This document shows positions 17,601 to 25,259 of a DNA stretch of 64,000 nucleotides, piece by piece. Below the pieces are notes generated by a model. The model saw only the letters and a list, made by a program, of their open reading frames with translations, searched no databases and was not told the DNA's origin. The position numbers were made by a program, and so were the translations under genes. The DNA lies in the NCBI RefSeq assembly GCF_042663585.1, contig NZ_JBHTAN010000002.1:1-64000 (forward strand), written 5' to 3'. Numbering within the stretch: the first letter of the stretch is position 1; each line of letters begins with the position of its first letter. This DNA is from Natranaeroarchaeum sp042663585. Its GTDB lineage: Archaea > Halobacteriota > Halobacteria > Halobacteriales > Natronoarchaeaceae.

Positions 17601-19625
17601 CGGCAGGCAGCGTGGGTCCCGACGACGTTCGGTGCGGTCCGGCCGCCCGACGCCTGGCGGCTCCCCGACGCCGACGAGGAGCGGTTCAGCCTCGACGTCT
17701 CGGGGGAACGCCCGTTGCTCCCGTTCGTCACGGCGGGGTTCCCGGCCAGGGAGACGGACGAATCCGAGGCAGTCTCGATGCTCGCCGAGACGCTGGGAAT
17801 CGGCCGGCGCCTCGATCAGGAGTCGTTCTCACCACAGGATGCCTACCACGCTGTCAACCGTATCGGGGAGCTGCTCGAGATCTCCGAAGACCCCGCCCAG
17901 TTCGCCAGCACCGTCGAGCTGCTGTACACGCGCATCGCGGAACTGCTTCCCGGGCTGGAACAGGGTGAGCCGCTCCCGGCGGAGTGGCGCCCAGACGACA
18001 CCGGGCTCGGGGACGTCGACCTTCTCTGCCGGGTCGACCAAGAGTACAGACTCGTCCCCGCGAGCGAGGCGTACTACGTCCGGTCCCGAAGCAGCCGTGA
18101 CCGGTACGCGAACCTCGGTGTCCCCATTCTGGCGTTGTTCAAGCCGGAGGCGGCGAGCTTCGGCAGCTACTGTGGGGCGAGGGACCTGCGAACGGCCGTC
18201 CGAAGGGAGCCGGCGTACGAGGACTGCCCACCGCTCCCCCTCTCGATGGGTGACGCCGACGTCGATCAGGTGTGGCTCGAGACGTTGCTCGCTGCGCTCC
18301 TGCTCCGGCTCCGGACGAACCGGCAGTCGGCGTTCCTTGTCGACCAAGACCGCAGCGCCACCCGGACGTTCTACGAGCAGCTGACTTTCGTCGAGAACCT
18401 CGACCTCCGGATCTCGCTGGCCGACGGGAGCTGGGACGAGAACCGGCCGCCGGAGCCACAAGCGTACCACCTCGAGCGGGATGGAGACCGCATCGTCCGG
18501 GTACTGGTCGACCGGACGCTGGACCGCGGGGCGCTCGTCGATGCTCTGACCGGTGCGTACACGGAACGGCTCGACGTTCCCCAGTACTACGAGGCAGTGA
18601 ACACGCTCGTCGACCACGCATTAGGTGAGCCAGAGCCCGGGACGACGCTCGAAAATCGCTTGCGGACCGTGGGGAGCGATGTCCCCTCCGGACAGGTCGA
18701 AGCGACCCGGAAAGAGCTATTTGCCGAAGAACGGGACGAGCCAGATATGGAAGAGGAGGAGCTGGAGCCTGTCGCCCCCGAGCCGTACATGGCCGACGAC
18801 ACCGAGGAGGACGACCGATCGGAACACGAACCAGCGGAGCGGACCGTGAGCACGGAAACCAGCGGTACCGCCCACTCCGCGCAGGTGCCGGCTATCGATT
18901 CGGTGACGAGCATCGGTGACCGACGGATAGCGGAGTCGTTGCTTGAAGCCGCTCCCGCGAGCCGTTCGTCCAGGGACTCCACAGGGGGACAGGCACAGAC
19001 GAACGGAGGAGGTGGTGGCGGAGGGGCCGGCCACGGGACGTCTCAGGAGTACCGGACCGAGATCGATGCGTTCGGGATGGAGCTGACAATGAAGGCCGAA
19101 CGAGAGCGGCTCCGTGAGGCGGGCGAAGCCACTCCCGACGAGCAGGTATTCGACGTTCACACGCCCGAGATCTACGATCAGATGCGGGAGGAACACCCGT
19201 CGCTCGACGATGCCATCGAACGGTTCGGGGACGAACGAGGACTTTCCAGTGCGGAGAACCCACTAAACAGAGGATTCCCCGGGTTCGACGTCCTCACGCT
19301 CCGCACGGACGCCGACGGACGAGCGATCGTTGACCGCTGTATCGAGCTCAAGACGTCTGGCGTGAACACACGCAAACCCTCCCTCTCGTGGAACGAGTGG
19401 AAGGCCGCCGGGGGTCCGCTAAGTGAGTTCTACTACCTCTACGTCGCCCGGAACATCAGGACTGGCAACAGCGGCGACGCGGAGCTCCTCGAGATTCCCC
19501 GCCCCTTCGAACGGCTCCGGAACCGGACAAGGGAGAAGCGAGAGCGGAACGTCCAGGTCGACCTGCGGAGCTTCGACTTCGACGCGGACCCGATCATCCG
19601 GCAGCCCATCGAGTGGGAAGAGTGA
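14619..19625 (+). CDS. Giant GHKL-ATPase protein with C-terminal NO VEIN/DUF3883-type domain
   Basis: 1668-aa cytoplasmic protein. The N-terminus is a sacsin/HSP90-like ATPase: FELLQNAVDEM at about residues 47-57 (N box), LLVANNGAPFS at about 73-83 and TIGHKGRGFTSVLG at about 103-116. A long middle region (about 200-1360) has no recognised motif. A low-complexity acidic linker with a Gly run follows (about 1370-1480). The C-terminus resembles the protein NO VEIN/DUF3883 domain, with GFPGFDV and CIELKTS (about residue 1577), a nuclease-like E-x-K arrangement. Proteins joining these two ends are repeatedly found in prokaryotic defence islands. Here it faces a toxin-antitoxin pair, with mobile debris around it. 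GC-rich codon use differs from the AT-richer gaps. A defence role is inferred. Confidence 0.8.
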   Translation: MNDDVPESIADIQSLHVGTYESNPDRIESDAGTERQDRADYEGRFIFELLQNAVDEMDETATPAVKILLTDDRLLVANNGAPFSMGDLYALTLTTRTTKAGDTTIGHKGRGFTSVLGVTDNPRVFSESVQAQFHRGHSAETLIQNQVIAGAFDGEVEADQVPLLSLPHPAEPPADVQSLLEEDFTTVFELPLRDSAQHHGAIQRKLQSLGANTVALLPELARIDIECPTWERSWRLSRQEFRDEENATLIEVGRETVDGGSTSATTDWYCLFERTEIDSDRVAERAELTDLEINAMGQLRVGVAFRATPATNAPAAEMSDWALDPVYGESRDRPPMVHVFLPTKERSPIPALVTGTFQSDTSRRNLTLDHDGERGYEGQFNGYLFEEVGTLFAQRVLPFVSASATTPAAFVDALDPSLGQRREWSFTPGDVDHCLFEQVNAAVSPVPFLPSAFGDDSVSIDAVRLPPTSTELPTLGEQFVQLLQTGATVPQALEGLPEATLLAHRKTRALEAYGASRLDTALVPELLADASVNPPLRLTSEEEWEISVPEDAEPCRLLIDPVLEYLVAVRKPLESDDDRAAFDDACRRVPVLPTAVEWDDETAQAIRRANRDGTVFMPPENDIAGGALPDIQFLASELYHGSDPNRAKPLREAALPAEFGSDLRTVWNVKEYQFAQVFDAAISPQLPGPNSPEADPSTLHQLETLGTIRRMAAVQSPENDRSPDAPLLYQSSRKPFSALASLPVPTVGPDDSVEWQPAHRVYFSSAWQTALGRPEDAHVEELLRAVGDVTDSDRFEPRFLAPPEWFGLDPAESEPPDQEHLAWAAFLQWLGVAEHVRPLPLFAPDAGTRHRYRETQGLSRPPRSTISSHSALETESRPVDHRYRGLTESEWTAYREQLASQVDPEIPDSSQQYLSQVNALEYADELTSAAREESAVGVRLLRHLVCWWDSGLSAHRHAEVAAFTNKQWRGSNLSYFFTTDERERLGQNLWVWQLRQAAWVPTTFGAVRPPDAWRLPDADEERFSLDVSGERPLLPFVTAGFPARETDESEAVSMLAETLGIGRRLDQESFSPQDAYHAVNRIGELLEISEDPAQFASTVELLYTRIAELLPGLEQGEPLPAEWRPDDTGLGDVDLLCRVDQEYRLVPASEAYYVRSRSSRDRYANLGVPILALFKPEAASFGSYCGARDLRTAVRREPAYEDCPPLPLSMGDADVDQVWLETLLAALLLRLRTNRQSAFLVDQDRSATRTFYEQLTFVENLDLRISLADGSWDENRPPEPQAYHLERDGDRIVRVLVDRTLDRGALVDALTGAYTERLDVPQYYEAVNTLVDHALGEPEPGTTLENRLRTVGSDVPSGQVEATRKELFAEERDEPDMEEEELEPVAPEPYMADDTEEDDRSEHEPAERTVSTETSGTAHSAQVPAIDSVTSIGDRRIAESLLEAAPASRSSRDSTGGQAQTNGGGGGGGAGHGTSQEYRTEIDAFGMELTMKAERERLREAGEATPDEQVFDVHTPEIYDQMREEHPSLDDAIERFGDERGLSSAENPLNRGFPGFDVLTLRTDADGRAIVDRCIELKTSGVNTRKPSLSWNEWKAAGGPLSEFYYLYVARNIRTGNSGDAELLEIPRPFERLRNRTREKRERNVQVDLRSFDFDADPIIRQPIEWEE

Positions 19626-19741
19626 GCGGCGACCCGTAGCGCTCAACAACAGCCCTGCCGGGAGGGAAGATGGTACCACCCCGCCACGCCAACCCACTGA
19701 TATCCCAGAACTCGATCGGATCAGCCTCTATCCGGTAAAAA

Positions 19742-19870
19742 GGGGTCGACAGCGTCGACGTCGTCGACGAGTCGTGTACCTGTCCCGACTGGCAGCAGCG
19801 CTCACCCGAGGGGGGCTACAAGCATCTGCGCCGCGTCGATCACGAAATCAAGCGCGGCCTGTGCCTCGCC
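19742..19870 (+). pseudogene. Fragment of a SWIM zinc-finger protein
   Basis: Just after a TAA the frame reads VDVVDESCTCPDWQQRSPEG...YKHLRRVDHEIKRG, the pattern of a SWIM finger (CxC...CxH). The third Cys is replaced by Tyr. The usual upstream part of such haloarchaeal plasmid proteins is absent and the frame runs into unrelated sequence, so this is a remnant. Confidence 0.55.
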
Positions 19871-19910
19871 CAGATGGCCGGCTTCCCTCTGCGTAGGGGC
19901 GGAGAGAGGA

Positions 19911-20714
19911 CTATTCTCTCGGGCGAACAGTCCCGTCATCTCGACGGACCCGGTCGAACGTTGAGAGATACGCGATCCGGTCGTGAACCTCCTCGGCATC
20001 CAGCTCCAGTTCGGCGGCCAGTTCGTCGACGGTCATCGGCTCGTCGAGTGACTGGAGGACTTCGAGCCCCCGGTAGTACCTATTCGTGAGCTCTTGGACG
20101 CGGGCCTCGATCGGCGTGGTCACCCCGTACCGCTCCTTGAGTTCGACCAGGGCCTCATTCGCGAACGTGGCGAACTGATCGTCCCCCAGACGTTCGATCT
20201 GGGCTTCGAGTTCATCCCGGACGACGTCGTAATCGAGGCCGGCCTGCACGAGCATATTCATGTCCTCGATGTCGTCGTCGCGGCCTGCGATCGCCTTGAA
20301 CAGGAAGATATCCTCGTTGCTGACCAGCCGGATCGTCAGTCGATCCAGGTTGAGGAACGGCTCACTGCGCTCTTGCATACCGTCGGTGAGCACGAGCTTG
20401 TTCGCGACCTGCTGGTTGAAGATGTCGAGGCGACACCCATCGTCGTTCTCGACGCAGCTCGTCGCCCCTAGCGCCCGGTAATCTGGATCCAGCGATTGAA
20501 CCTCCGCATACCCGAGGTCCATCAGGACGGCCCACAGCTGGCCGTACGCATCGCCATCTGGGACGACCAGGTCGATATCTTTCGTCGCCCCCTTGAAGTC
20601 GCGCAGCGACATCGCGCCACCACCGATCAGGTAGACCGTGAGCGGTTCAGATAGCCCGTCTCCGATTCGCTGGAATTCGTTCTCGATGTACTCGCGTCCG
20701 AATGTTGGTCTCAT
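19911..20714 (-). CDS. AbiEii/MNT-like nucleotidyltransferase (probable toxin)
   Basis: 267-aa protein with a minimal nucleotidyltransferase fold. The N-terminal third holds LIGGGAMSL and, 10 residues on, KDIDLVV, giving the G-G...D-x-D catalytic signature. A helical region follows. The C-terminal 60 residues form a small winged-helix-like segment (MTVDELAAELELDAEEVHDR). Its ATG overlaps the end of the HTH gene by 4 bases (ATGA), the usual order of antitoxin first, toxin second in AbiE-type pairs. Such toxins transfer nucleotides to tRNA and stop growth. Whether this one is a toxin is inferred from the fold and gene pairing. It is convergent with the giant GHKL gene. Confidence 0.75.
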   Translation of the reverse strand: MRPTFGREYIENEFQRIGDGLSEPLTVYLIGGGAMSLRDFKGATKDIDLVVPDGDAYGQLWAVLMDLGYAEVQSLDPDYRALGATSCVENDDGCRLDIFNQQVANKLVLTDGMQERSEPFLNLDRLTIRLVSNEDIFLFKAIAGRDDDIEDMNMLVQAGLDYDVVRDELEAQIERLGDDQFATFANEALVELKERYGVTTPIEARVQELTNRYYRGLEVLQSLDEPMTVDELAAELELDAEEVHDRIAYLSTFDRVRRDDGTVRPRE

Positions 20715-21637
20715 GATGGTAGTGGCACCTCGTAGTCAGTCGCCAGCTCCTGGAACTCGTCCCACTCCGGGAGCTGCTCGTCATCAACCTCGCCGTGCGT
20801 CTCGAGGTAGCGCAGCAAGGCGTCGATTTCGTCTTCGAGGCCATACTTCGCCGCCTGCTCTCGGAGGTCCGCCTCGTCGACGTCGACGTGGCTGAGCAGG
20901 AGGAGACAGTACGAGCGGTGGCGGCTGCTGTCGTCGATCAGTAGCGTGTGACAGCAGAGCTCCGCCGGCGAGACTGCGTCGAGGTCCTCAGAGTATAAGT
21001 AGTAGCGGTGGCCGGTGAGCAGGAACTGGAGGTCATAGGCCGCGAATCGAGCGAGGCCGGTTTCGTGGAACGCCTCCGCGTCGATCTCCGTTTCGGCCTG
21101 GGCGAGGGATTCGTCGTAGTCCTCCCAGAGAATCGTGCCCTTCGGGGCGACGGCTTCGAGGCGTTGGCGATGCAGATGGTGTGCGAGTTCCCGGGCGAAC
21201 TCGTGGAGGCGGCCGAAGTCAGCGTTGAACTCGTAGTGGCCGTTGGCCGTCCCGACGAGACCACGGTCGCGAAACCGCTTGAGGACGCGGTTGACCGTGT
21301 TACGGTAGTTGTCGCTCTGGTCGGCGATCTCGGAGACGGTTCGCGGTTGGTCGAGGTAGTACAGCACCTCGAGTGACTTGCCGGTCAGTAGCTCGGGGAA
21401 CTCGATGTGGGAGTGCTGGCGGACGAGGTCCTGATAGAGTTCGACGGCGCGAGCATCTGACGGGACGACTCGTTTTCGACGGCCGTCGCGTTCCGTGTAG
21501 ACGAGCCCCTTCTCGACGAGGTCGCCGACGGCACGAGAGAGGTAGCTCTCGCTGTGGTCGAGCTTCGTCGCGAGCTCGGAGATCGTGTCGCCGCGGTCGA
21601 CCGTCGCGAGGACCTCGAGTTCGATACGCCGGAGCAC
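20711..21637 (-). CDS. Double winged-helix regulator, probable antitoxin of the nucleotidyltransferase
   Basis: 309-aa protein from GTG 21637. The first winged helix (about 1-65) includes TISELATKLDHSESYLSRAVGDL. The second (about 80-135) includes TVSEIADQSDNYRNTVNRVLKRF. The C-terminal half is a conserved haloarchaeal region without a named motif. A longer frame starts at 21697, but a TATA box (TCTTTATATA, 21670-21661) centred 28 bases before the GTG points to leaderless initiation at 21637. It is the first gene of an ATGA-overlapping operon with the nucleotidyltransferase, as for AbiEi autoregulators. A role as antitoxin and repressor is inferred. Confidence 0.75.
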   Translation of the reverse strand: MLRRIELEVLATVDRGDTISELATKLDHSESYLSRAVGDLVEKGLVYTERDGRRKRVVPSDARAVELYQDLVRQHSHIEFPELLTGKSLEVLYYLDQPRTVSEIADQSDNYRNTVNRVLKRFRDRGLVGTANGHYEFNADFGRLHEFARELAHHLHRQRLEAVAPKGTILWEDYDESLAQAETEIDAEAFHETGLARFAAYDLQFLLTGHRYYLYSEDLDAVSPAELCCHTLLIDDSSRHRSYCLLLLSHVDVDEADLREQAAKYGLEDEIDALLRYLETHGEVDDEQLPEWDEFQELATDYEVPLPS

Positions 21638-21660
21638 TGTGTAACATAGTACGAAACTTG

Positions 21661-21670
21661 TATATAAAGA
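21661..21670 (-). promoter_or_regulatory. TATA box of the toxin-antitoxin operon
   Basis: TCTTTATATA on the minus strand, centred 28 bases upstream of GTG 21637. This spacing is right for a leaderless archaeal transcript and decides the start codon. Confidence 0.7.
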
Positions 21671-21720
21671 AGTTTCGAGTAGTGTTACAGCCAGCAATCG
21701 CGAGAACCGTCTCCATCATC

Positions 21721-21761
21721 TTAACCAACAAAACTATGGATTCGTGGGCCATGTTGGTTAA
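21721..21761. promoter_or_regulatory. Perfect 10-bp inverted repeat, possible operator
   Basis: TTAACCAACA (21721-21730) and TGTTGGTTAA (21752-21761) are separated by 21 bases, two DNA turns. The repeat lies upstream of the toxin-antitoxin promoter and of the gene at 22829. The second arm touches the target repeat where the IS inserted, so the IS now separates this site from the downstream gene. Confidence 0.55.
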
Positions 21762-21768
21762 CACGTGA

Positions 21769-22813
21769 CGCTCTTATGCAAAGCTACGGAAAGACCGTAT
21801 CATTACACTGAACCGGCGCTAATCTGGTGATATGGCTTCTGCTCAGCCGGCGTTCGGCGCGATGTTTCGAGAGCTGATCGAGCTGGGCGTCGTCAAGATC
21901 GACACGGAGCCGCTCGATGCCCGCATCGAGCGGCGACTCAAGGATTTCTGGGAGGAGACGTCCTGTCCACGCTGCGGCCACACCGCCGTTCAAACGTGGC
22001 CGCATCTCGACCGTGTCTGGTGCCGTGACTGCAACTTCAAGCCGGTGTACACCTACGGAACGCCGTTTCACGAGAAGCACCTCTCTTGCGGCGAGGTGCT
22101 TCTCGCGTTCACCCTCTACGCCGATACGTTGCTCAGTATCAACCAGATCGCGCCGTTGCTCGATCGGGTCTACACTACCGTTCACACGGCAATTCGGGAG
22201 GTGGAAGCCGCGATCCATCGCGGCTTCCCCGTCGTCTGGCGTCTCCTCGACCAGACCATCGACGGACCGACCCAAGTCGACGAGTCTGGGGAGGTCTGTT
22301 CGGGCTACAAGGGAAAGAGCCGCCGCGGAACAGCCGTTCTCGCGGCGGCTCGTCCCAAACTGGGCGGTCGCGCTGGCGAGGCCGTCACGGTGACCAGCTG
22401 ACGCTCGTCGCGGCGTGCCGCGACTCGCTTCGCGTGCTCCGTGGACAGCGTGGGATTGACTACAGCGGCGACCTGGAACCAGTGATCCAACTGGCTGAAG
22501 ACCTCTCCCAGCCACTGGGAGAGGTCTGGACCGATGGCCTCCAAGCATACCGCGAGATGGAGCGTGACCACCGAACGGTCGTACACAAAGAGCGGTACGT
22601 ATCGCCAGAAGGCGTCCATATTAACCAAGCTGAATGCCTGTTTTCGCTCGTCCAGCCGTGGCTACGGAAGTTCCGCGGCCTGTCCAAGCAAGGCTTGGAA
22701 CAGGCCGCTCACACCTTCGGCATCGTGCGCTCACTGACTCTAGCAGGTGCATCCACCGAGTCAATCGTTGACTGTCTCATTATCGGGGCTTTCCGCAATT
22801 CTACATAAGAGCG
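21769..22813 (+). mobile_element. ISH4-like insertion sequence (IS1595 family), copy 2
   Basis: The ends CGCTCTTATG (21769) and CATAAGAGCG (to 22813) are flanked by an exact 8-bp target duplication ACACGTGA at 21761-21768 and 22814-22821. The element is 1045 bp, highly similar to copy 1 and in the same orientation. The intact target repeat shows an independent simple insertion. Its transposase is frameshifted. Confidence 0.95.
21832..22808 (+). pseudogene. IS1595-family transposase, frameshifted
   Basis: The product matches the copy-1 transposase from MASAQPAFGAMF to the C-terminus ending GAFRNST. One base is missing near 22310-22316 compared with copy 1 (in the codons for GYKGQE), so the first frame ends at 22401 and the rest continues in another frame. 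The zinc ribbon (CPRCGH, CRDCNF) and the downstream acidic residues are conserved. The element probably cannot move without the copy-1 enzyme acting in trans. Confidence 0.92.
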
Positions 22814-22828
22814 ACACGTGAGTAGCCC

Positions 22829-23152
22829 ATGTCCTACGAACCCCCGACCCCACCGGCGAACCTCCCGACGGAGATCGTCAACACGCTCAATGAAGCCACA
22901 CCGGAGCATCTTCGGGACGTTGCCAGCTACGCTGAGGCGTTGGCCGAACACAAAGAGCGGGAAGCTCGTCTCGAGGAGGTGGTGGACGACGCCGACGTGG
23001 AGGAGCGCCCCGATGACCTCCCAGAGGACGTGCCGGCAAAGGCGACGATCACGATCAAGGAAATCAACGACAACCGCTACTACTACTGGCAGTGGCGGGA
23101 AGGAGATTCAGTGACGTCGAAGTACAAAGGGCCGGTGAATCCCGACGAGTAG
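22829..23152 (+). CDS. Small acidic protein resembling DUF6788 family
   Basis: 107 aa. The N-terminal part is helical and acidic. The C-terminus ends in a basic, aromatic beta segment (KEINDNRYYYWQWREGDSVTSKYKGPV) like those in small haloarchaeal plasmid proteins placed near Orc1/Cdc6 genes. It lies just upstream of the origin boxes. Insertion of ISH4 copy 2 16 bases before its ATG must have replaced its native promoter context. The family assignment is from memory and approximate. Confidence 0.6.
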   Translation: MSYEPPTPPANLPTEIVNTLNEATPEHLRDVASYAEALAEHKEREARLEEVVDDADVEERPDDLPEDVPAKATITIKEINDNRYYYWQWREGDSVTSKYKGPVNPDE

Positions 23153-23210
23153 ACGAGATTGAACTGGAGCCAGATGTTCGTTTCAACGTGATTCGTAGCG
23201 TAGCAGATGA

Positions 23211-23810
23211 CACCCCCCAGAGTGTGAATGGGATCGGTTTACCCGACACCCCTCGGTGTGAATGGTCTACCAACTGCCACTCTCTAACGAGACTTCATGC
23301 CGAGAGAAGACAGAGCAACACGGGGATAGATTACGCCTCGTTTACCCCCACACCCCTCAGTGTGAATGGTCTACCAACTGCCACTCTCTAACGAGACTTC
23401 ATGCCGAGAGAAGACAGAGCAACACGGGGATAGATTACGCCTCGTTTACCCCCACACCCCTCAGTGTGAATGGTCCACCACCCAGGGTACCGCGATTAAG
23501 AAGCCCTTAACAGCAGAAGTCCTCACGCCGTAGGGAGGGTTCTCGCCTCAGTGGCGAACCTTCGGCTTCGGCACAAGGCCTCGCCTTTCAGAATGCAACT
23601 ACTCGGAGGACTGTTTAGACTGTAGTATAATAAAGATAACTACAGCTGCGGTGCGGTGCAGTAGCGGGTCGGGTCAGCTGCCGGGGAAGAACGTGTAAGC
23701 CGCTCTCCGTGCCGTACTAGGTTCTTCAGACAAACGACCCTGCTTCCTCGACTCCTGCTCTATCTCTACAACCGTCGTATCCTATGGGGGACCATTCACA
23801 CCGAGGGGTG
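23211..23810. other. Predicted replication origin beside orc1/cdc6
   Basis: Four origin-recognition-like boxes on the plus strand (23211, 23247, 23351, 23455) share ACCCCTC[A/G]GTGTGAATGG. A fifth at 23786-23810 is on the minus strand. Between the inverted sets lies a short AT-rich stretch at about 23619-23650 (TAGTATAATAAAGATAAC), a candidate unwinding element. This inverted-box layout next to an Orc1/Cdc6 gene is the standard haloarchaeal origin design. I see no gene in the 23153-23816 interval. Confidence 0.8.
23247..23479 (+). repeat. 104-bp tandem repeat carrying origin boxes
   Basis: Boxes at 23247, 23351 and 23455 are exactly 104 bases apart, and the spacer between them is duplicated essentially base for base (beginning CCAACTGCCACTCTCTAACG). 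The boxes differ by a few bases, which shows a duplication of box plus spacer. Confidence 0.92.
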
Positions 23811-23816
23811 GGGGTG

Positions 23817-25085
23817 TCACCATCCCATCAACGTCTGGAGTTCCGGCGTCGAGTTGATCAGTCCAGTTCGTGTACTCTCGACGTCTCCTTGGAGCGAATA
23901 CGACCTGAACTTCCCCTGATCTCCGCCTTCCTTCTTTTTCGATTCGAGAACTCCTGTCGTTACGTGCTTGTTCAGAAGCTCAAGCGCACGATTGTACCCC
24001 TTGGGCTCTACTTCGACATCCCGTGCTACTGTTTGGTAAACCTCGTGAATCTCTGACGTCCGGAACCATTCTTTCTCCGGGTTATTCCGGTCAAGACGTG
24101 TGAGAGCAAACAGGAGTAATTTCCCGGACAACGGAGTCCCTTTCACCATCTCCATAAAGAGCTCAACTTCGACGAGTTCGTCAGCTTCGAGAACGTGATT
24201 CGCGGTCACGATATCATCGCCTTCTTCGTCGGCGATCTCGCCCGCATTCCGGAACAATCGGACTGCTCGTCGAGCGTCACCGTGTTCTTCAGCTGCGAGT
24301 TCAGCTGTGGTTGGAATCACTTCCTCATCGAGGACACCGTCATAAAATGCGTCCCGTCGATTTTCGAGGATTGCAATGATCTGGTCTTCTTCGTACGGCG
24401 TGAACGTTCGGTGTTCTGGCTGGAGAGTCGATTGAACCCGTGACTCGATTTCTCCTTTGAATTCGATGTCGTTCGAAATCCCGATTGTAACGACTGGGAA
24501 GTCAACGTCGTCTTTTGATTGTGTCCGTGATAGCGTGTAGAGGACCTCGTTGACTTCTCCGTGCTTGTCGATTTCATCAATGATGACGACGAGGCCGCCA
24601 GAGAACTCCCTCTGAACAACGGGCCACAATTTCTGATCCCGATAATGCTCGGCTGAGAGGCCCTGATAGGGGACATCAAGCGGGTTCTCTGCTTTCGCGT
24701 TCACCTGCTCTGCAATCTTTCGGAAGGTGGAGGTATACGTAGAGATGGGGTCCGGGTTAATGTATGCGGTAACGATCGGGGAGTCCGTTCCTGCAGTTGC
24801 TGCTTCGAGCCGCTCGCAGACGTGTCTTGCAACTAGTGTCTTCCCCGTCCCGGTTTCTCCCCACTCCAGGACGTTATCCGGGACGCTGTTTGTCCGCATC
24901 TTTCGGAGATTCTTGGCCAAGAACGTGATACGGTCGTCTCGTCCGACAATTCGATTGGCGTCAGGAACGTTATCGATCTCGAGCAACCACGGTTTCTCAA
25001 AAATATCCGATTCATCTTCGCTATCCCCCTCGTCGACATTTAATATCTCGTCGACGGTTGTTTGCGTGGAATCGTTGTTTGGCAT
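23817..25085 (-). CDS. orc1/cdc6: Orc1/Cdc6 replication initiator
   Basis: 422-aa AAA+ initiator. The N-terminal tail is acidic and disordered, then comes the ATPase: GETGTGKTL (Walker A, about 75-83), VVIIDEID (Walker B), GISNDIEF (sensor 1) and GDARRAVRL (sensor 2). A winged-helix domain follows at about 310-420. Walker A has Glu where Pro or Tyr is more usual. The gene sits between two groups of origin boxes, which is strong evidence that it serves this origin. With ParA and an integrase within 6 kb it looks like the initiator of a plasmid-type or integrated replicon, not necessarily the main chromosomal one. Confidence 0.92.
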   Translation of the reverse strand: MPNNDSTQTTVDEILNVDEGDSEDESDIFEKPWLLEIDNVPDANRIVGRDDRITFLAKNLRKMRTNSVPDNVLEWGETGTGKTLVARHVCERLEAATAGTDSPIVTAYINPDPISTYTSTFRKIAEQVNAKAENPLDVPYQGLSAEHYRDQKLWPVVQREFSGGLVVIIDEIDKHGEVNEVLYTLSRTQSKDDVDFPVVTIGISNDIEFKGEIESRVQSTLQPEHRTFTPYEEDQIIAILENRRDAFYDGVLDEEVIPTTAELAAEEHGDARRAVRLFRNAGEIADEEGDDIVTANHVLEADELVEVELFMEMVKGTPLSGKLLLFALTRLDRNNPEKEWFRTSEIHEVYQTVARDVEVEPKGYNRALELLNKHVTTGVLESKKKEGGDQGKFRSYSLQGDVESTRTGLINSTPELQTLMGW

Positions 25086-25100
25086 AAGCAGACCAATTCA

Positions 25101-25208
25101 CCCCATTCACATATAGGTTGTCTACCCTCGGTGTGATTGATTTGCCTCCATTCACACTCCGGGGGGTGTTCCAGAGAGCAGGACCCCCCAGAGTGTGAAT
25201 GGGATCGA
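25101..25208. repeat. Second group of origin boxes upstream of orc1
   Basis: A degenerate box reads TACCCTCGGTGTGATTG near 25123. A minus-strand box lies at about 25146-25170 and a plus-strand box at about 25182-25208 (CCCCCCAGAGTGTGAATGGG, nearly identical to the box at 23211). The last two are divergent. They cover the promoter region of orc1, so they may serve autoregulation as well as origin binding. Confidence 0.75.
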
Positions 25209-25259
25209 CCTCGTCGCCCACTTGTGATTTTGCTCACCTCAAAAGAGATTTGAGACTAC

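Noticed and set aside
16450..18384. Long Arg/Ser-rich frames within the giant GHKL gene
   Set aside because: Out-of-frame shadows of a single 1668-codon gene with acidic product.
3..22813. Composite transposon formed by the two ISH4-like copies
   Set aside because: Copy 2 has its own exact 8-bp target duplication, so it inserted alone.
23247..23479. Regular repeats that could be taken for a CRISPR array
   Set aside because: Spacing is 104 bp and the sequence between boxes is itself duplicated, not unique. The boxes match origin boxes elsewhere around orc1.
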